From positions 25,584-89,583 of the forward strand of contig JAEUNZ010000030.1 in the NCBI GenBank assembly GCA_016790965.1: 64,000 nucleotides of DNA. Reading direction: 5' to 3'. The notes below the pieces were generated by a model. That model searched no databases, had not been told where the DNA came from, and was given only the letters and a program-made list of their open reading frames with translations. Position 1 is the first letter of the stretch, and each line of letters starts with the position of its first letter. This document shows, piece after piece, positions 26,083 to 34,371 of the stretch. The translations under genes and the position numbers were made by a program. Source of the DNA: SSSZ01 sp016790965 (lineage in GTDB: Bacteria > Pseudomonadota > Gammaproteobacteria > Burkholderiales > Rhodocyclaceae).

Positions 26083-27195
26083 ATGCCCATGGACGATCTC
26101 TTCGAACCCGCCCCCGACGCCCGGCTGCCTCCCCGCCCCAGGAAGGGACGCGGCGCGGCGGGCAACGTAGAGCACCGTTTCACCACCTGGAGCCGCCAGG
26201 CGGAGGACGACGGCTGGTGGCAGGAAGAGACCCCGCCCGCCGCCACGCGTCTATCGGTCGATACGGCCCGCAGCATCCTTTCCTGGAACGAGTCGCCGGA
26301 CCTGGGCTTCGACCGATCCCTCAATCCGTACCGCGGCTGCGAGCACGGCTGCATCTACTGCTACGCCCGCCCCACCCACGCCTGGCTGGGGCTCTCGCCC
26401 GGCCTGGATTTTGAGACCCGCCTGTTCTGGAAGCCCGACGCCGTCGCCCGCCTGAAAGAAGAACTCGCAGCCCCCGGGTACGCCTGCCGCCCCATCGCCC
26501 TGGGCACCGCTACCGACGCCTACCAGCCGGTGGAGCGGCAGCAGCGCCTCACCCGGGACGTGCTGGAGGCCCTGTTGGCCGTCGACCACCCCGTCACCCT
26601 GGTGACCAAGTCGGCCCTCGTCGCCCGGGACACCGAGCTGTGGGGCGCCCTGGCCGCCCGCCGCCTGGCCGCCGTGGCCCTGTCGATCACCGGGCTGGAC
26701 AATGAGCTCTCCCGCCGACTGGAGCCCCGGGCCGCCGCCCCCGCCTCCCGCCTGAGGGCCCTGCGCACCCTGGCCGACGCCGGGGTGCCGGTGGGTGTCC
26801 TGGTCGCCCCGATCATTCCGGCCCTGAACGATCACCAACTGGAGCACATCCTGGAAGCCGCCCGGGACCACGGCGCCCGCTACGCCGGCTACACCCTGTT
26901 GCGCCTGCCCCACGAGGTAGCCGGACTGTTCAGCGAATGGCTGGACCACCACGCGCCGGAAAAGGCCGCCCGTCTGATGGCCGTGCTTTACGACCTGCGC
27001 GGCGGCCGCGCCAACGACGCCGCCTTCGGCCGCCGCATGACCGGCCTGGGCCACTACGCCGACCTCATCCGGCAGCGCTTCGAACTCGCCTGCCGTCGCC
27101 TGGGTCTCGCCACCGCCTGGCCCGAACTCGACTGCAGCCGCTTCCGCCCCCCGCGAGCGGAAGGGCATTCGGGCGGTCAGATGTCTTTGTTCTAG
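26083..27195 (+). CDS. Radical SAM protein, PA0069 family
   Basis: About 370 residues from the ATG at 26083 (26089 also possible; a TTG at 26056 is less likely). The radical SAM cluster motif is CEHGCIYCYAR, preceded by the family-typical SILSWNESPDLGFDRSLNPYRG. Further on come PIALGTATDAYQPVERQ and LVTKSALVARDTELW, then ITGLDNELSRRLEPRAAAP. The protein belongs to the SPL/Rv2578c/PA0069 group of radical SAM enzymes, whose substrate is unknown; some are distantly like spore photoproduct lyase. It is cytoplasmic. The stop is 11 bases before the first NrdR box of the nrdAB promoter. Confidence 0.9.
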   Translation: MPMDDLFEPAPDARLPPRPRKGRGAAGNVEHRFTTWSRQAEDDGWWQEETPPAATRLSVDTARSILSWNESPDLGFDRSLNPYRGCEHGCIYCYARPTHAWLGLSPGLDFETRLFWKPDAVARLKEELAAPGYACRPIALGTATDAYQPVERQQRLTRDVLEALLAVDHPVTLVTKSALVARDTELWGALAARRLAAVALSITGLDNELSRRLEPRAAAPASRLRALRTLADAGVPVGVLVAPIIPALNDHQLEHILEAARDHGARYAGYTLLRLPHEVAGLFSEWLDHHAPEKAARLMAVLYDLRGGRANDAAFGRRMTGLGHYADLIRQRFELACRRLGLATAWPELDCSRFRPPRAEGHSGGQMSLF

Positions 27196-27206
27196 AAGCG
27201 GATTAT

Positions 27207-27253
27207 TACTACATGTAGTGTTAAAAACCTGCGGCACCACTACATATAGTATT
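27207..27253 (+). promoter_or_regulatory. Pair of NrdR boxes upstream of nrdAB
   Basis: Two near-palindromes, TACTACATGTAGTGTT (27207-27222) and CACTACATATAGTATT (27238-27253), fit the NrdR box consensus (ACACTATATATAGTGT-like). Their centres are 31 bases apart, about three helix turns, the usual arrangement for NrdR sites. NrdR represses ribonucleotide reductase genes when dATP is high. The pair sits directly upstream of the -35 box. Confidence 0.88.
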
Positions 27254-27261
27254 TTTGTCCA

Positions 27262-27291
27262 TTGACATTCCTCATCCACGACGACTAAGAT
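27262..27291 (+). promoter_or_regulatory. Promoter of nrdAB
   Basis: A perfect -35 box TTGACA (27262-27267) is followed after 18 bases by TAAGAT (27286-27291), a fair -10 box. The transcript would begin just before the cobalamin riboswitch. The NrdR boxes end nine bases upstream of the -35. Confidence 0.7.
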
Positions 27292-27296
27292 CGGCG

Positions 27297-27468
27297 CCGT
27301 CGATGGTTCCCATTGGGATGAAAAGGGAATCCGGTGCGAGGCCTTGGCCTTCATTCCGGAGCTGCCCCCGCAACTGTCGTCGGCAAGCGTTGGGCCCCTT
27401 GCGCCACTGGTCAGTGACCGGGAAGGCGGGCCGGCGCGTCGAGCCGAGAGCCAGGAGACCTGCCGCGA
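27297..27468 (+). promoter_or_regulatory. Adenosylcobalamin riboswitch of nrdAB
   Basis: The conserved pieces of the cobalamin aptamer are in order: GATGGTTCCC, then GGGAATCCGGTGCGAG, then CCGGAGCTGCCCCCGCAACTG (core, 27356 on), then a CACTGGTCAGTGACCGGGAAGG arm, and finally GAGCCGAGAGCCAGGAGACC, the B12 box (about 27440-27459). Ligand binding normally lowers expression. It lies between the promoter and nrdA, so cobalamin should repress the B12-independent reductase. Boundaries are approximate. Confidence 0.93.
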
Positions 27469-27608
27469 CGTCCTTCCATGCAACGATGGGGCGGGGTGTC
27501 CCTGGCGAAAGGTGTGATCGTGCCGCGATTTCTGGTCTTGCGTCGTCCTGCCGTGGCCCGGGCTTGTGCCCCGGCCCGGTGGCGTCCGGCCGGCGGTGCC
27601 TTGCCCGG

Positions 27609-27634
27609 ATTCTCCGCCCCCCTTTTCGGAGAGT
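27609..27634 (+). promoter_or_regulatory. Hairpin covering the nrdA ribosome binding site
   Basis: TCTCCG (27611-27616) pairs with CGGAGA (27627-27632), extended by one A-T and one T-G pair. The 3' arm holds the GGAG ribosome binding site (27628-27631), seven bases before the GTG start. This is the expected form of a translation-blocking expression platform for the riboswitch upstream. Confidence 0.65.
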
Positions 27635-27638
27635 CGCC

Positions 27639-30407
27639 GTGTCCGCTTCCGTTCTTCCGCTAATTGCCTCTCACGAGGCCGCCCTCGCCGCCCTGCAGGT
27701 GATCCGCCGCAACGGCGCCGTGGTCGCCTTTGCCGCCGACAAGATTTCCCTCGCCATAAGCAAGGCCTTCCTGGCCGTGGAGGGCAGCCAGAGCGCTGCT
27801 TCCTCCCGGGTGCGGGACGTGGTGGCCCGCCTGACCGAGACCGTGGTGCGCTCCCTGACCCGGCGCCTTCCTGACGGGGGCACCGTGCACATCGAAGACA
27901 TCCAGGACCAGGTGGAACTGGCCCTCATGCGCGCCGGGGAACACGACGTGGCGCGGGCCTACGTGCTCTACCGCGAACGCCGGGCGGCGGAACGGGCAGC
28001 CCTGGCCGAGGTTTCCGGGGTTCCCGTCCTGCATGTCCTGGCCGACGGCGTGCGCCGCCCCCTCGACCCGGCCGAACTGCTCAAGGATTGTGCGGCAGCC
28101 TGCGCCGGGCTGGGCGACGGGGTTTCGCCCCGGGCCATCGCCGACGCGACCCTGCGCAACCTCTACGACGGCATCCCCCTGCCGGATGTGCGCCAGGCCC
28201 TCATCCTCGCCGCCCGGACCCTCATCGAGCGCGAACCGGCCTACGACTTCGCCACCGCCCGTCTCCTGCGCGCCAGCCTGGAACACGAGGTCTTCGGCCG
28301 CAGCCTGGGCGCGGACACTCGCCAGGCGGAGACCGCCGCCTACCTGCCCCGCTTCCTGCGCGCCGGCATCGAGGCGGAATTGCTCGACTCGCGTCTGGGC
28401 GATTTCGACCTCCCGCGCCTGGCTGCCGCCCTGCAGCCGGAACGCGACGAGCTGTTCCGCTACCTGGGCCTGCAAACCCTGCACGACCGCTATTTCCTGC
28501 ACATCGACGGCCGCCGCATCGAGACGCCGCAAATCTTCTTCATGCGCGTCGCCATGGGCCTGGCCCTCAACGAAATTGACCGCGAAACCCGCGCCATCGA
28601 GTTCTACGACCTCATCTCGCGCTTCGACTTCATGTGTTCGACGCCGACCCTGTTCAACAGCGGCACCCGGCACGCGCAGCTTTCTTCCTGCTACCTGACC
28701 ACGGTGGCCGACGACCTGGACGGCATCTACCAGAGCATCAAGGAAAACGCCCTCCTGCAAAAATACGCCGGCGGCCTGGGCAACGACTGGACGCCGGTGC
28801 GCGCCCTGGGCAGCCGCATCAAGGGCACCAACGGCCAGAGCCAGGGGGTGATTCCCTTCCTCAAGGTGGTCAATGACACGGCGGTGGCGGTGAACCAGGG
28901 CGGCAAGCGCAAGGGCGCCGTTTGCGCCTACCTGGAAACCTGGCACCTGGACATCGAGGAATTTCTCGATCTGCGCAAGAACACCGGCGACGAACGCCGC
29001 CGCACCCACGACATGAACACCGCCCACTGGATTCCCGATCTCTTCATGCAGCGGGTCATGGCCGGCGGGGAATGGACGCTCTTCTCGCCTGCCGACGTGC
29101 CCGACCTGCACGAAACCTTCGGCGCCGCCTTCAAGACCGCCTACGAGGCCTACGAGGCCAGGGCCGCCGCCGGCGAGATCAAGCTGCACAAGCGGGTGTC
29201 AGCCGTGCAACTGTGGCGCAAGATGCTGACCATGCTGTTCGAGACCGGGCACCCCTGGATCACCTTCAAGGACGCCTGCAACCTGCGCTCGCCCCAGCAG
29301 CACGCCGGCGTCGTGCATTCCAGCAACCTGTGCACCGAGATCGCGCTGAACACCTCCCACGAAGAAACCGCCGTCTGCAACCTCGGCTCGGTGAACCTGC
29401 CGGCCCACCTGAAAGACGGCGCCCTCGACCAGGAAAAGCTCGCCCGCACCGTCCAGACGGCCCTGCGCATGCTCGACAACGTCGTGGACATCAACTTCTA
29501 CGCCACGGCCAAGGCGCGCAACGCCAACCTTCGCCACCGGCCCGTGGGCCTGGGCATCATGGGCTTCGCCGAATGCCTCTATGAGCTCGGCCTGCCCTAC
29601 GCCTCCGCCGAGGCCGTGGCCTTCGCCGACCGCAGCATGGAAGCCGTCTGCTATCACGCCTACTGGGCCAGCACCGAACTGGCCCGGGAGCGGGGCCGCT
29701 ATTCCAGCTACCCCGGCAGCCTGTGGGAGCGCGGCATCCTGCCGCTGGATTCCATCGCCCTCCTGGAAGCCGGGCGGGGCGACTCCGTCGCCGTCGACCG
29801 CGGCGCCAGCCTCGACTGGGCGGTCCTCAAGGAGCGCATCGCCCGCTACGGCATGCGCAACTCCAACTGCGTCGCCATCGCCCCCACCGCCACCATCTCC
29901 AACATCGTCGGCGTCTCGGCCAGCATCGAGCCGGCCTACCAGAACCTCTACGTCAAATCCAACCTCTCCGGCGAATTCACCGTGGTCAACGAAGCCCTGG
30001 TCCGCGACCTGAAGGCCCTGGATCTGTGGGACGAAGTGATGGTCGCCGACCTCAAGTACTTCGACGGCTCCCTGGCCCGCATCGACCGCGTGCCGGACGA
30101 GCTCAAGGCCCGCTACGCCACCGCCTTCGAGATCGACCCCGCCTGGCTGGTCGAAGCCGCCGCCCGCCGCCAGAAGTGGATCGACCAGGCCCAGTCCCTC
30201 AACCTCTACCTGGCGCTGCCCTCCGGCAAGAAACTGGACGAACTCTACAAACTGGCCTGGACCCGGGGCCTCAAGACCACCTACTACCTGCGCACGCTGG
30301 GCGCCAGCCAGGCGGAAAAGGCCGGCGGGCGGGACGACACGCCGGTGGCCGACGAAACCCCCAAGTTCTGCGCCATCGACGATCCCACTTGCGAGGCCTG
30401 CCAATGA
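27639..30407 (+). CDS. nrdA: Class Ia ribonucleoside-diphosphate reductase, alpha subunit
   Basis: About 922 residues from the GTG at 27639, which has GGAGA upstream; the open frame runs back through the riboswitch but that part is not protein. It reduces ribonucleotides to deoxyribonucleotides. An N-terminal ATP-cone (VIRRNGAVVAFAADKISLAI...) gives dATP/ATP control; a second, degenerate cone-like stretch follows to about residue 225. The catalytic barrel has STPTLFNSGTRHAQLSSCYL (first redox Cys), SSNLCTEIALNT (thiyl Cys with Asn and Glu) and TAVCNLGSVNLP (second redox Cys). The C-terminus ends CAIDDPTCEACQ with the shuttle cysteines. It overlaps nrdB as ATGA. Confidence 0.96.
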   Translation: MSASVLPLIASHEAALAALQVIRRNGAVVAFAADKISLAISKAFLAVEGSQSAASSRVRDVVARLTETVVRSLTRRLPDGGTVHIEDIQDQVELALMRAGEHDVARAYVLYRERRAAERAALAEVSGVPVLHVLADGVRRPLDPAELLKDCAAACAGLGDGVSPRAIADATLRNLYDGIPLPDVRQALILAARTLIEREPAYDFATARLLRASLEHEVFGRSLGADTRQAETAAYLPRFLRAGIEAELLDSRLGDFDLPRLAAALQPERDELFRYLGLQTLHDRYFLHIDGRRIETPQIFFMRVAMGLALNEIDRETRAIEFYDLISRFDFMCSTPTLFNSGTRHAQLSSCYLTTVADDLDGIYQSIKENALLQKYAGGLGNDWTPVRALGSRIKGTNGQSQGVIPFLKVVNDTAVAVNQGGKRKGAVCAYLETWHLDIEEFLDLRKNTGDERRRTHDMNTAHWIPDLFMQRVMAGGEWTLFSPADVPDLHETFGAAFKTAYEAYEARAAAGEIKLHKRVSAVQLWRKMLTMLFETGHPWITFKDACNLRSPQQHAGVVHSSNLCTEIALNTSHEETAVCNLGSVNLPAHLKDGALDQEKLARTVQTALRMLDNVVDINFYATAKARNANLRHRPVGLGIMGFAECLYELGLPYASAEAVAFADRSMEAVCYHAYWASTELARERGRYSSYPGSLWERGILPLDSIALLEAGRGDSVAVDRGASLDWAVLKERIARYGMRNSNCVAIAPTATISNIVGVSASIEPAYQNLYVKSNLSGEFTVVNEALVRDLKALDLWDEVMVADLKYFDGSLARIDRVPDELKARYATAFEIDPAWLVEAAARRQKWIDQAQSLNLYLALPSGKKLDELYKLAWTRGLKTTYYLRTLGASQAEKAGGRDDTPVADETPKFCAIDDPTCEACQ

Positions 30408-31561
30408 ACGCCCCCTTCCGCTTCGACGACTGGGATGTCCCCCAAACGGCCGCCCCGGCAACTGCCGCCAGTCCGGCACCTGCCGCCGCCCCGGAGGCCG
30501 ACTGCACGCCCCTGGAATCCCTGCTCGCCCACAGTGCCCCCGCGCCGCGCCCGGCCCTGGCGCCCATCAACGCCGCCGACAAGCGCATCGTCAATGGCAA
30601 GGCCGACATCAACCAGCTCGCGCCCTTCAAATACCCCTGGGCCTGGGAGTTCTTCCTCAAGGCCAACCGCAACCACTGGACACCACTGGAAATCGGCATG
30701 GCGCAGGACGTGCATGACTACCAGCACAAACTCAGCGCCGCCGAGCGTCACGTTTTCGAAAACGTGCTGGCCTATCTCACTACCTCCGACATCCTCGCCA
30801 TGCGCAACATCGGCCTGGCGGTGATGGAGAAAATGAGCGCGCCGGAAATCCAGATCTACCAGGCCCGCCAGGTCTATGAAGAAGCGCTGCACACCTGGAC
30901 CTACCAGCACTGCATCGAAAGCCTCGGCCTCGACCAGCAGGAAATCTACAACCGCTACCGCGTGGTGCCCGAGATCCACGGCAAGATCGCCCTGGCCAAC
31001 CGGCGGCTGGAGAAAGTGCTGCGCTCCGACTTCGATCTCGAAGACCGCGCCAACCTGCACGACTTCGCGCTCTCCTACTTCTTCTTCGCCGTCATCTTCG
31101 AAGGCTGCTGGTTCTACAACGGCTTCACCCCCGTCTTCGCCTTGCAACGGCGCGGTTTGATGAAGGGTGCCTCCGAGCAGCTGCAATACATCATGCGCGA
31201 CGAGGTGCTGCACTGCGCCTTCGGCATCCGCGTCATCCGCGAATTGCTGAAGGAGGAGGGCCTGGCCCTCGACCCCCAGGCCCTGCGCGAACTGTGGGAC
31301 GAAGCCGAGGCGGCCGAAGCCGCCTACGCCCGCTACATCCTGCGGGAGCCCATCCTCGGCTACAACGCCGAGCGGCACGTGCAGCAGTTCCGCTTCATCG
31401 CCAACCGGCGGGCGCGGCAGGTGGGCGTCGACGAGCCTTTCCCCGGCGCCGAGAACGTCCTGCCCTGGCTCGACGAGCAGGCCAATTTGCGCAAGGAGAA
31501 AAACTTCTTCGAAACCCGCGTCACCGAGTACCAGACCGGCGGAGCCCTCGCTTGGGACTGA
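30404..31561 (+). CDS. nrdB: Class Ia ribonucleoside-diphosphate reductase, beta subunit
   Basis: 385 residues, the radical-generating di-iron subunit partner of NrdA. After a Pro/Ala-rich N-terminal extension of about 55 residues, the ferritin-like core begins at KRIVNGKADINQL. Iron ligands and the radical Tyr line up with the known family: TSDIL (Asp), YEEALHTWTYQH (Glu, His and the radical Tyr), FEGCWFY (Glu) and RDEVLHCAFG (Glu and His). The Tyr is present, so it should be a normal Tyr-radical, oxygen-dependent enzyme. The start codon overlaps the nrdA stop (ATGA), and the two genes share the NrdR- and cobalamin-controlled promoter. No nrdJ or nrdD is in the window. Confidence 0.96.
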   Translation: MNAPFRFDDWDVPQTAAPATAASPAPAAAPEADCTPLESLLAHSAPAPRPALAPINAADKRIVNGKADINQLAPFKYPWAWEFFLKANRNHWTPLEIGMAQDVHDYQHKLSAAERHVFENVLAYLTTSDILAMRNIGLAVMEKMSAPEIQIYQARQVYEEALHTWTYQHCIESLGLDQQEIYNRYRVVPEIHGKIALANRRLEKVLRSDFDLEDRANLHDFALSYFFFAVIFEGCWFYNGFTPVFALQRRGLMKGASEQLQYIMRDEVLHCAFGIRVIRELLKEEGLALDPQALRELWDEAEAAEAAYARYILREPILGYNAERHVQQFRFIANRRARQVGVDEPFPGAENVLPWLDEQANLRKEKNFFETRVTEYQTGGALAWD

Positions 31562-31741
31562 TCGGCGAGCCGCTGTTCGCCAAACCGCCGCGCCCGAAGG
31601 CGCTTTGGCTGCTGGGCTCGCCTGAGTGCCAGGCGAAAACCTAGTCCGCGGGCATTCCACCTGCCCCCCGGCGGGCAGAATGCCAGGGACCGCCGCCGGC
31701 CCCGTCGCTATGCTCGTCTCATCATTCCCGATGAGACTGCC

Positions 31742-33526
31742 ATGCGCTCGACCGCCCTCCTGCTCGCCTGCATCCTCGCCACAGCCACCGGCCCCTTGCG
31801 CGCCGATACCGACGAAAAGCTCCTCGCTGCCGGCACCAACCCGGCCGACTGGCTCACCTACGGCCACGGCTACGCCAACCAGCGCTACGCGGGGCTGACC
31901 CAGATCCATCGCGGCAACGTGGCCCGCCTGGTGCCCAAATGGATCTACCAGACCGGCGTCGACGGTACCTTCCAGACCAATCCCATCGTCGCCGACGGCA
32001 CGGTGTACCTCACCACGCCCCGCAACCACATCGTGGCGCTGGACGGCGCGACGGGCGAGGTGCGCTGGAAATACACCCACAAGATGGCGACGGACACCCT
32101 CTGCTGCGGCACCCACAACCGCGGCCTGGCCATCGGCTACGGGCGGCTCTACGAGATCACCGCCGACGGCCGGCTGATCGCCGTGGACCGCGACAATGGC
32201 AAGCTGGTCTGGGATGTGCCGGTGGTCGACCCGGCCAGCGGCGCCCCCGACGCCCCGCAGCAGGTGCGCGACATGGCCAGCCTGCCCAAGGCAGAGACCG
32301 CTAAATGGAGCCGCTTCGCCGGCAACATGGCGCCCCTCGTCTATGGCGGGCTGGTGATCGTCGGCACCACCGGGGCCGGCTACACCAACGTCTTCGCCGA
32401 CGACGACGAAAAGGCCCAGAACGCCTTCGGCCGCGCCGGCCCGCGCAGCGGCATGCGCGCCTTCATCTCGGCCTACGCGGCGGATACCGGGCAGCTCGTC
32501 TGGCGCTGGTATTCCACCAAGGACCAGGGCTGGGAGGGCCAATTCGTCAGCCATACCGCCCTCGGCGACCCCCTGGACCGCGACCTCGCCACCGAGCGCG
32601 CCAATGCCGAGAAATATCGCGACGCCTGGAAGCGCGGCGGCGGCTCCATCAGTTCCTCGCCGGCCCTCGACCCGGCCCTGGGCCTGCTCTACTTCGGTAC
32701 CGGCAACGCCGCCCCCTACGCCGACCTCTACCGCCCGGGGGACAACCTCTACACCGCCTCACTCATCGCCCTGGACGTCAAAACCGGCGCCCTGCGCTGG
32801 TATCACCAGGTCACGCCCCACGACATCTGGGGCTACGACCTGGCCGCCTCGCCCATGCTCATCGACGTACCCACCCCGGCGGGCAAGGTGCCCGGCGTCG
32901 CCCTGGTCACCAAATCGGGCTGGATGATGTTCTTCAACCGGGCCACCGGCGAAGTCATCCGTCGCTCCGAAGGCTTCGTGCCCCAGACCAAGCTCTTCAA
33001 ACGGGCGCGGGACGCGGCGGGCATCATCGCCGTGCCCGGCGAGGCCGGCGGCGCCAACTGGCCGCCCATCGCCTACAGCGGCGAAACCGGCTGGGCCTAC
33101 GTCGGCGGCAGCCACTACCCGAGCCGCTTCACCCTGGAGACCGACGCCCAAGGCAACCCCGTGAACGTGCTCAGTTTTCCCAAGAATGTGGAAACCTACG
33201 GCACCCTCAGCGCCATTGACCCGGCCACCGGCAAACTCGCCTGGCAGCAACGCACGGCCCGCCCCTTCCCCGGCGGCGTCACCACCACCGCCGGCGGCCT
33301 GGTTTTCATGGGCGAAGCCGACGGCCACTTCACCGCCCGCGACACCCGCACCGGCAAGCTCCTGTGGCGCTTCCAGACTGGCGCCGGCGTCAATGCACCG
33401 CCGGTGGTCTACGAGCGCGACGGCAAACAATACGTCGTCGTCGCGGCAGGTGGGAACAAGCTGTTCGACATTCCGCCGGGGAATGCGGTGATTGGGTTTG
33501 GGTTGGCTGAGGGGGGCAGGGAGTGA
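31742..33526 (+). CDS. PQQ-dependent dehydrogenase (quinoprotein), first copy
   Basis: 594 residues: signal peptide (STALLLACILATATGPLRA) and an eight-bladed PQQ propeller. It is periplasmic and should oxidise an alcohol or aldehyde, passing electrons to a cytochrome c. Visible are the N-terminal DWLTYGHGYANQRYAGLTQI, the vicinal Cys pair in TDTLCCGTHNRG (the PQQ-stacking disulfide), GGGSISSSPALDPALGLLYF and propeller repeats such as VYLTTPRNHIVALDGATGEV and VFMGEADGHFTARDTRTGKL. In the region that usually reads WDY with the catalytic Asp, this protein has PHDIWGYDLAAS. The substrate cannot be told. It faces a second PQQ dehydrogenase gene (46747-48555) across 13 kb of A+T-richer DNA. Confidence 0.9.
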   Translation: MRSTALLLACILATATGPLRADTDEKLLAAGTNPADWLTYGHGYANQRYAGLTQIHRGNVARLVPKWIYQTGVDGTFQTNPIVADGTVYLTTPRNHIVALDGATGEVRWKYTHKMATDTLCCGTHNRGLAIGYGRLYEITADGRLIAVDRDNGKLVWDVPVVDPASGAPDAPQQVRDMASLPKAETAKWSRFAGNMAPLVYGGLVIVGTTGAGYTNVFADDDEKAQNAFGRAGPRSGMRAFISAYAADTGQLVWRWYSTKDQGWEGQFVSHTALGDPLDRDLATERANAEKYRDAWKRGGGSISSSPALDPALGLLYFGTGNAAPYADLYRPGDNLYTASLIALDVKTGALRWYHQVTPHDIWGYDLAASPMLIDVPTPAGKVPGVALVTKSGWMMFFNRATGEVIRRSEGFVPQTKLFKRARDAAGIIAVPGEAGGANWPPIAYSGETGWAYVGGSHYPSRFTLETDAQGNPVNVLSFPKNVETYGTLSAIDPATGKLAWQQRTARPFPGGVTTTAGGLVFMGEADGHFTARDTRTGKLLWRFQTGAGVNAPPVVYERDGKQYVVVAAGGNKLFDIPPGNAVIGFGLAEGGRE

Positions 33527-33663
33527 TTGCGGGGCCGATAAATCTGAGCTAGCGGAGGCGTGCAACTCGGCCGATGCCGCCTTAAGTCATGGGCCATAAA
33601 TCGGTCAGCAATCCGTCGGATTACGTCCCAGTGTTATGCTGTTGATATTCTTGGCAAGAATCG

Positions 33664-34218
33664 ATGCCTGCTTCCATGACCAATCACCTCGACCGCCTTC
33701 TGTTTGCCCAAGGGGGCCAATGCTTCTTCTGCCGTAAGCCCTTGCCGAAAGCCGAAGCCTCCGTTGAACATCTGGTGGCCAGCGCTAACGGTGGCACGAA
33801 CGACGATGGAAACTGCGTGGCGTGCTGCAAAGCACTCAACCACCTGCTGGGCTCCAAGTGCATCAAAGAGAAGATGCAGATTGTCCTCAACCAACGAGGC
33901 AACTTTCAATGTCCAGGAAATCTCGGCCAGCAGCCGATTACAGCACCTAGCCCCGGTCACGTTGCCCCCGCACCAAAGCCTGTTCAGGCAATCACCAATG
34001 GCGGTTCCTCATCTATAGACTTGGTTTTGTCAGACTTAAAGAAACGGGGTGCATCCCGGCCACGAAAAGTCTCGACGTTGACCAGTACGATCAAAGCACT
34101 ACTCAAGCAGCATCAGAAACCGAATACCGATGCTGAGGTAGAAAGCTTGGTTACCGAGCTTCATAAACGTGGCTGGCTGATCGTTACCGATACCAAAGTC
34201 ACTTACAAATTAGGGTAA
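33664..34218 (+). CDS. HNH-domain protein (putative nuclease)
   Basis: 184 residues from the ATG at 33664 (33676 also possible). The N-terminal half is an HNH fold with CFFCRKPLP, the His of VEHLVASANGGTNDDGN and CVACCKALNHLLGS, giving a Cys4 zinc site with the His-Asn-His pattern. The C-terminal half, about residues 115-184, is helical and basic (SDLKKRGASRPRKVSTLTSTIKALLKQH) and could bind DNA. Single HNH proteins occur in phages, mobile elements and defence loci, so the target is open. It starts the A+T-richer stretch between the two PQQ dehydrogenase genes. No restriction methylase or phage gene is beside it. Confidence 0.75.
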   Translation: MPASMTNHLDRLLFAQGGQCFFCRKPLPKAEASVEHLVASANGGTNDDGNCVACCKALNHLLGSKCIKEKMQIVLNQRGNFQCPGNLGQQPITAPSPGHVAPAPKPVQAITNGGSSSIDLVLSDLKKRGASRPRKVSTLTSTIKALLKQHQKPNTDAEVESLVTELHKRGWLIVTDTKVTYKLG

Positions 34219-34371
34219 CTGCCGTTCGGACGAATTCCGGCCGGATAGCGGGGTGCAGGTTGTCGGCCTGAACGGTCGTTGGTCGATCACTGGGAATTCG
34301 GCTGGTTTGCGCCGGTTAGCGGTCGCTAGAAACATCCTCCGCCGACACTGTGCGATTCCTCAGAGTTTTGG

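Noticed and set aside
27255..27638. N-terminal extension of NrdA through the leader
   Set aside because: This DNA holds the riboswitch and RBS hairpin; translated residues have no ATP-cone similarity until the GTG at 27639.
30284..32554. A 756-codon open frame opposite nrdB and the first PQQ dehydrogenase
   Set aside because: Spans two well-supported genes in antisense and has no motifs.
33527..33663. Attachment-site repeat at the left edge of the signalling island
   Set aside because: No stretch here could be matched by eye to the 46585-46746 gap; a computed search would be needed.
33664..34218. HNH protein as part of a restriction or defence system
   Set aside because: No methylase, helicase or other defence gene is adjacent; kept as a single putative nuclease.
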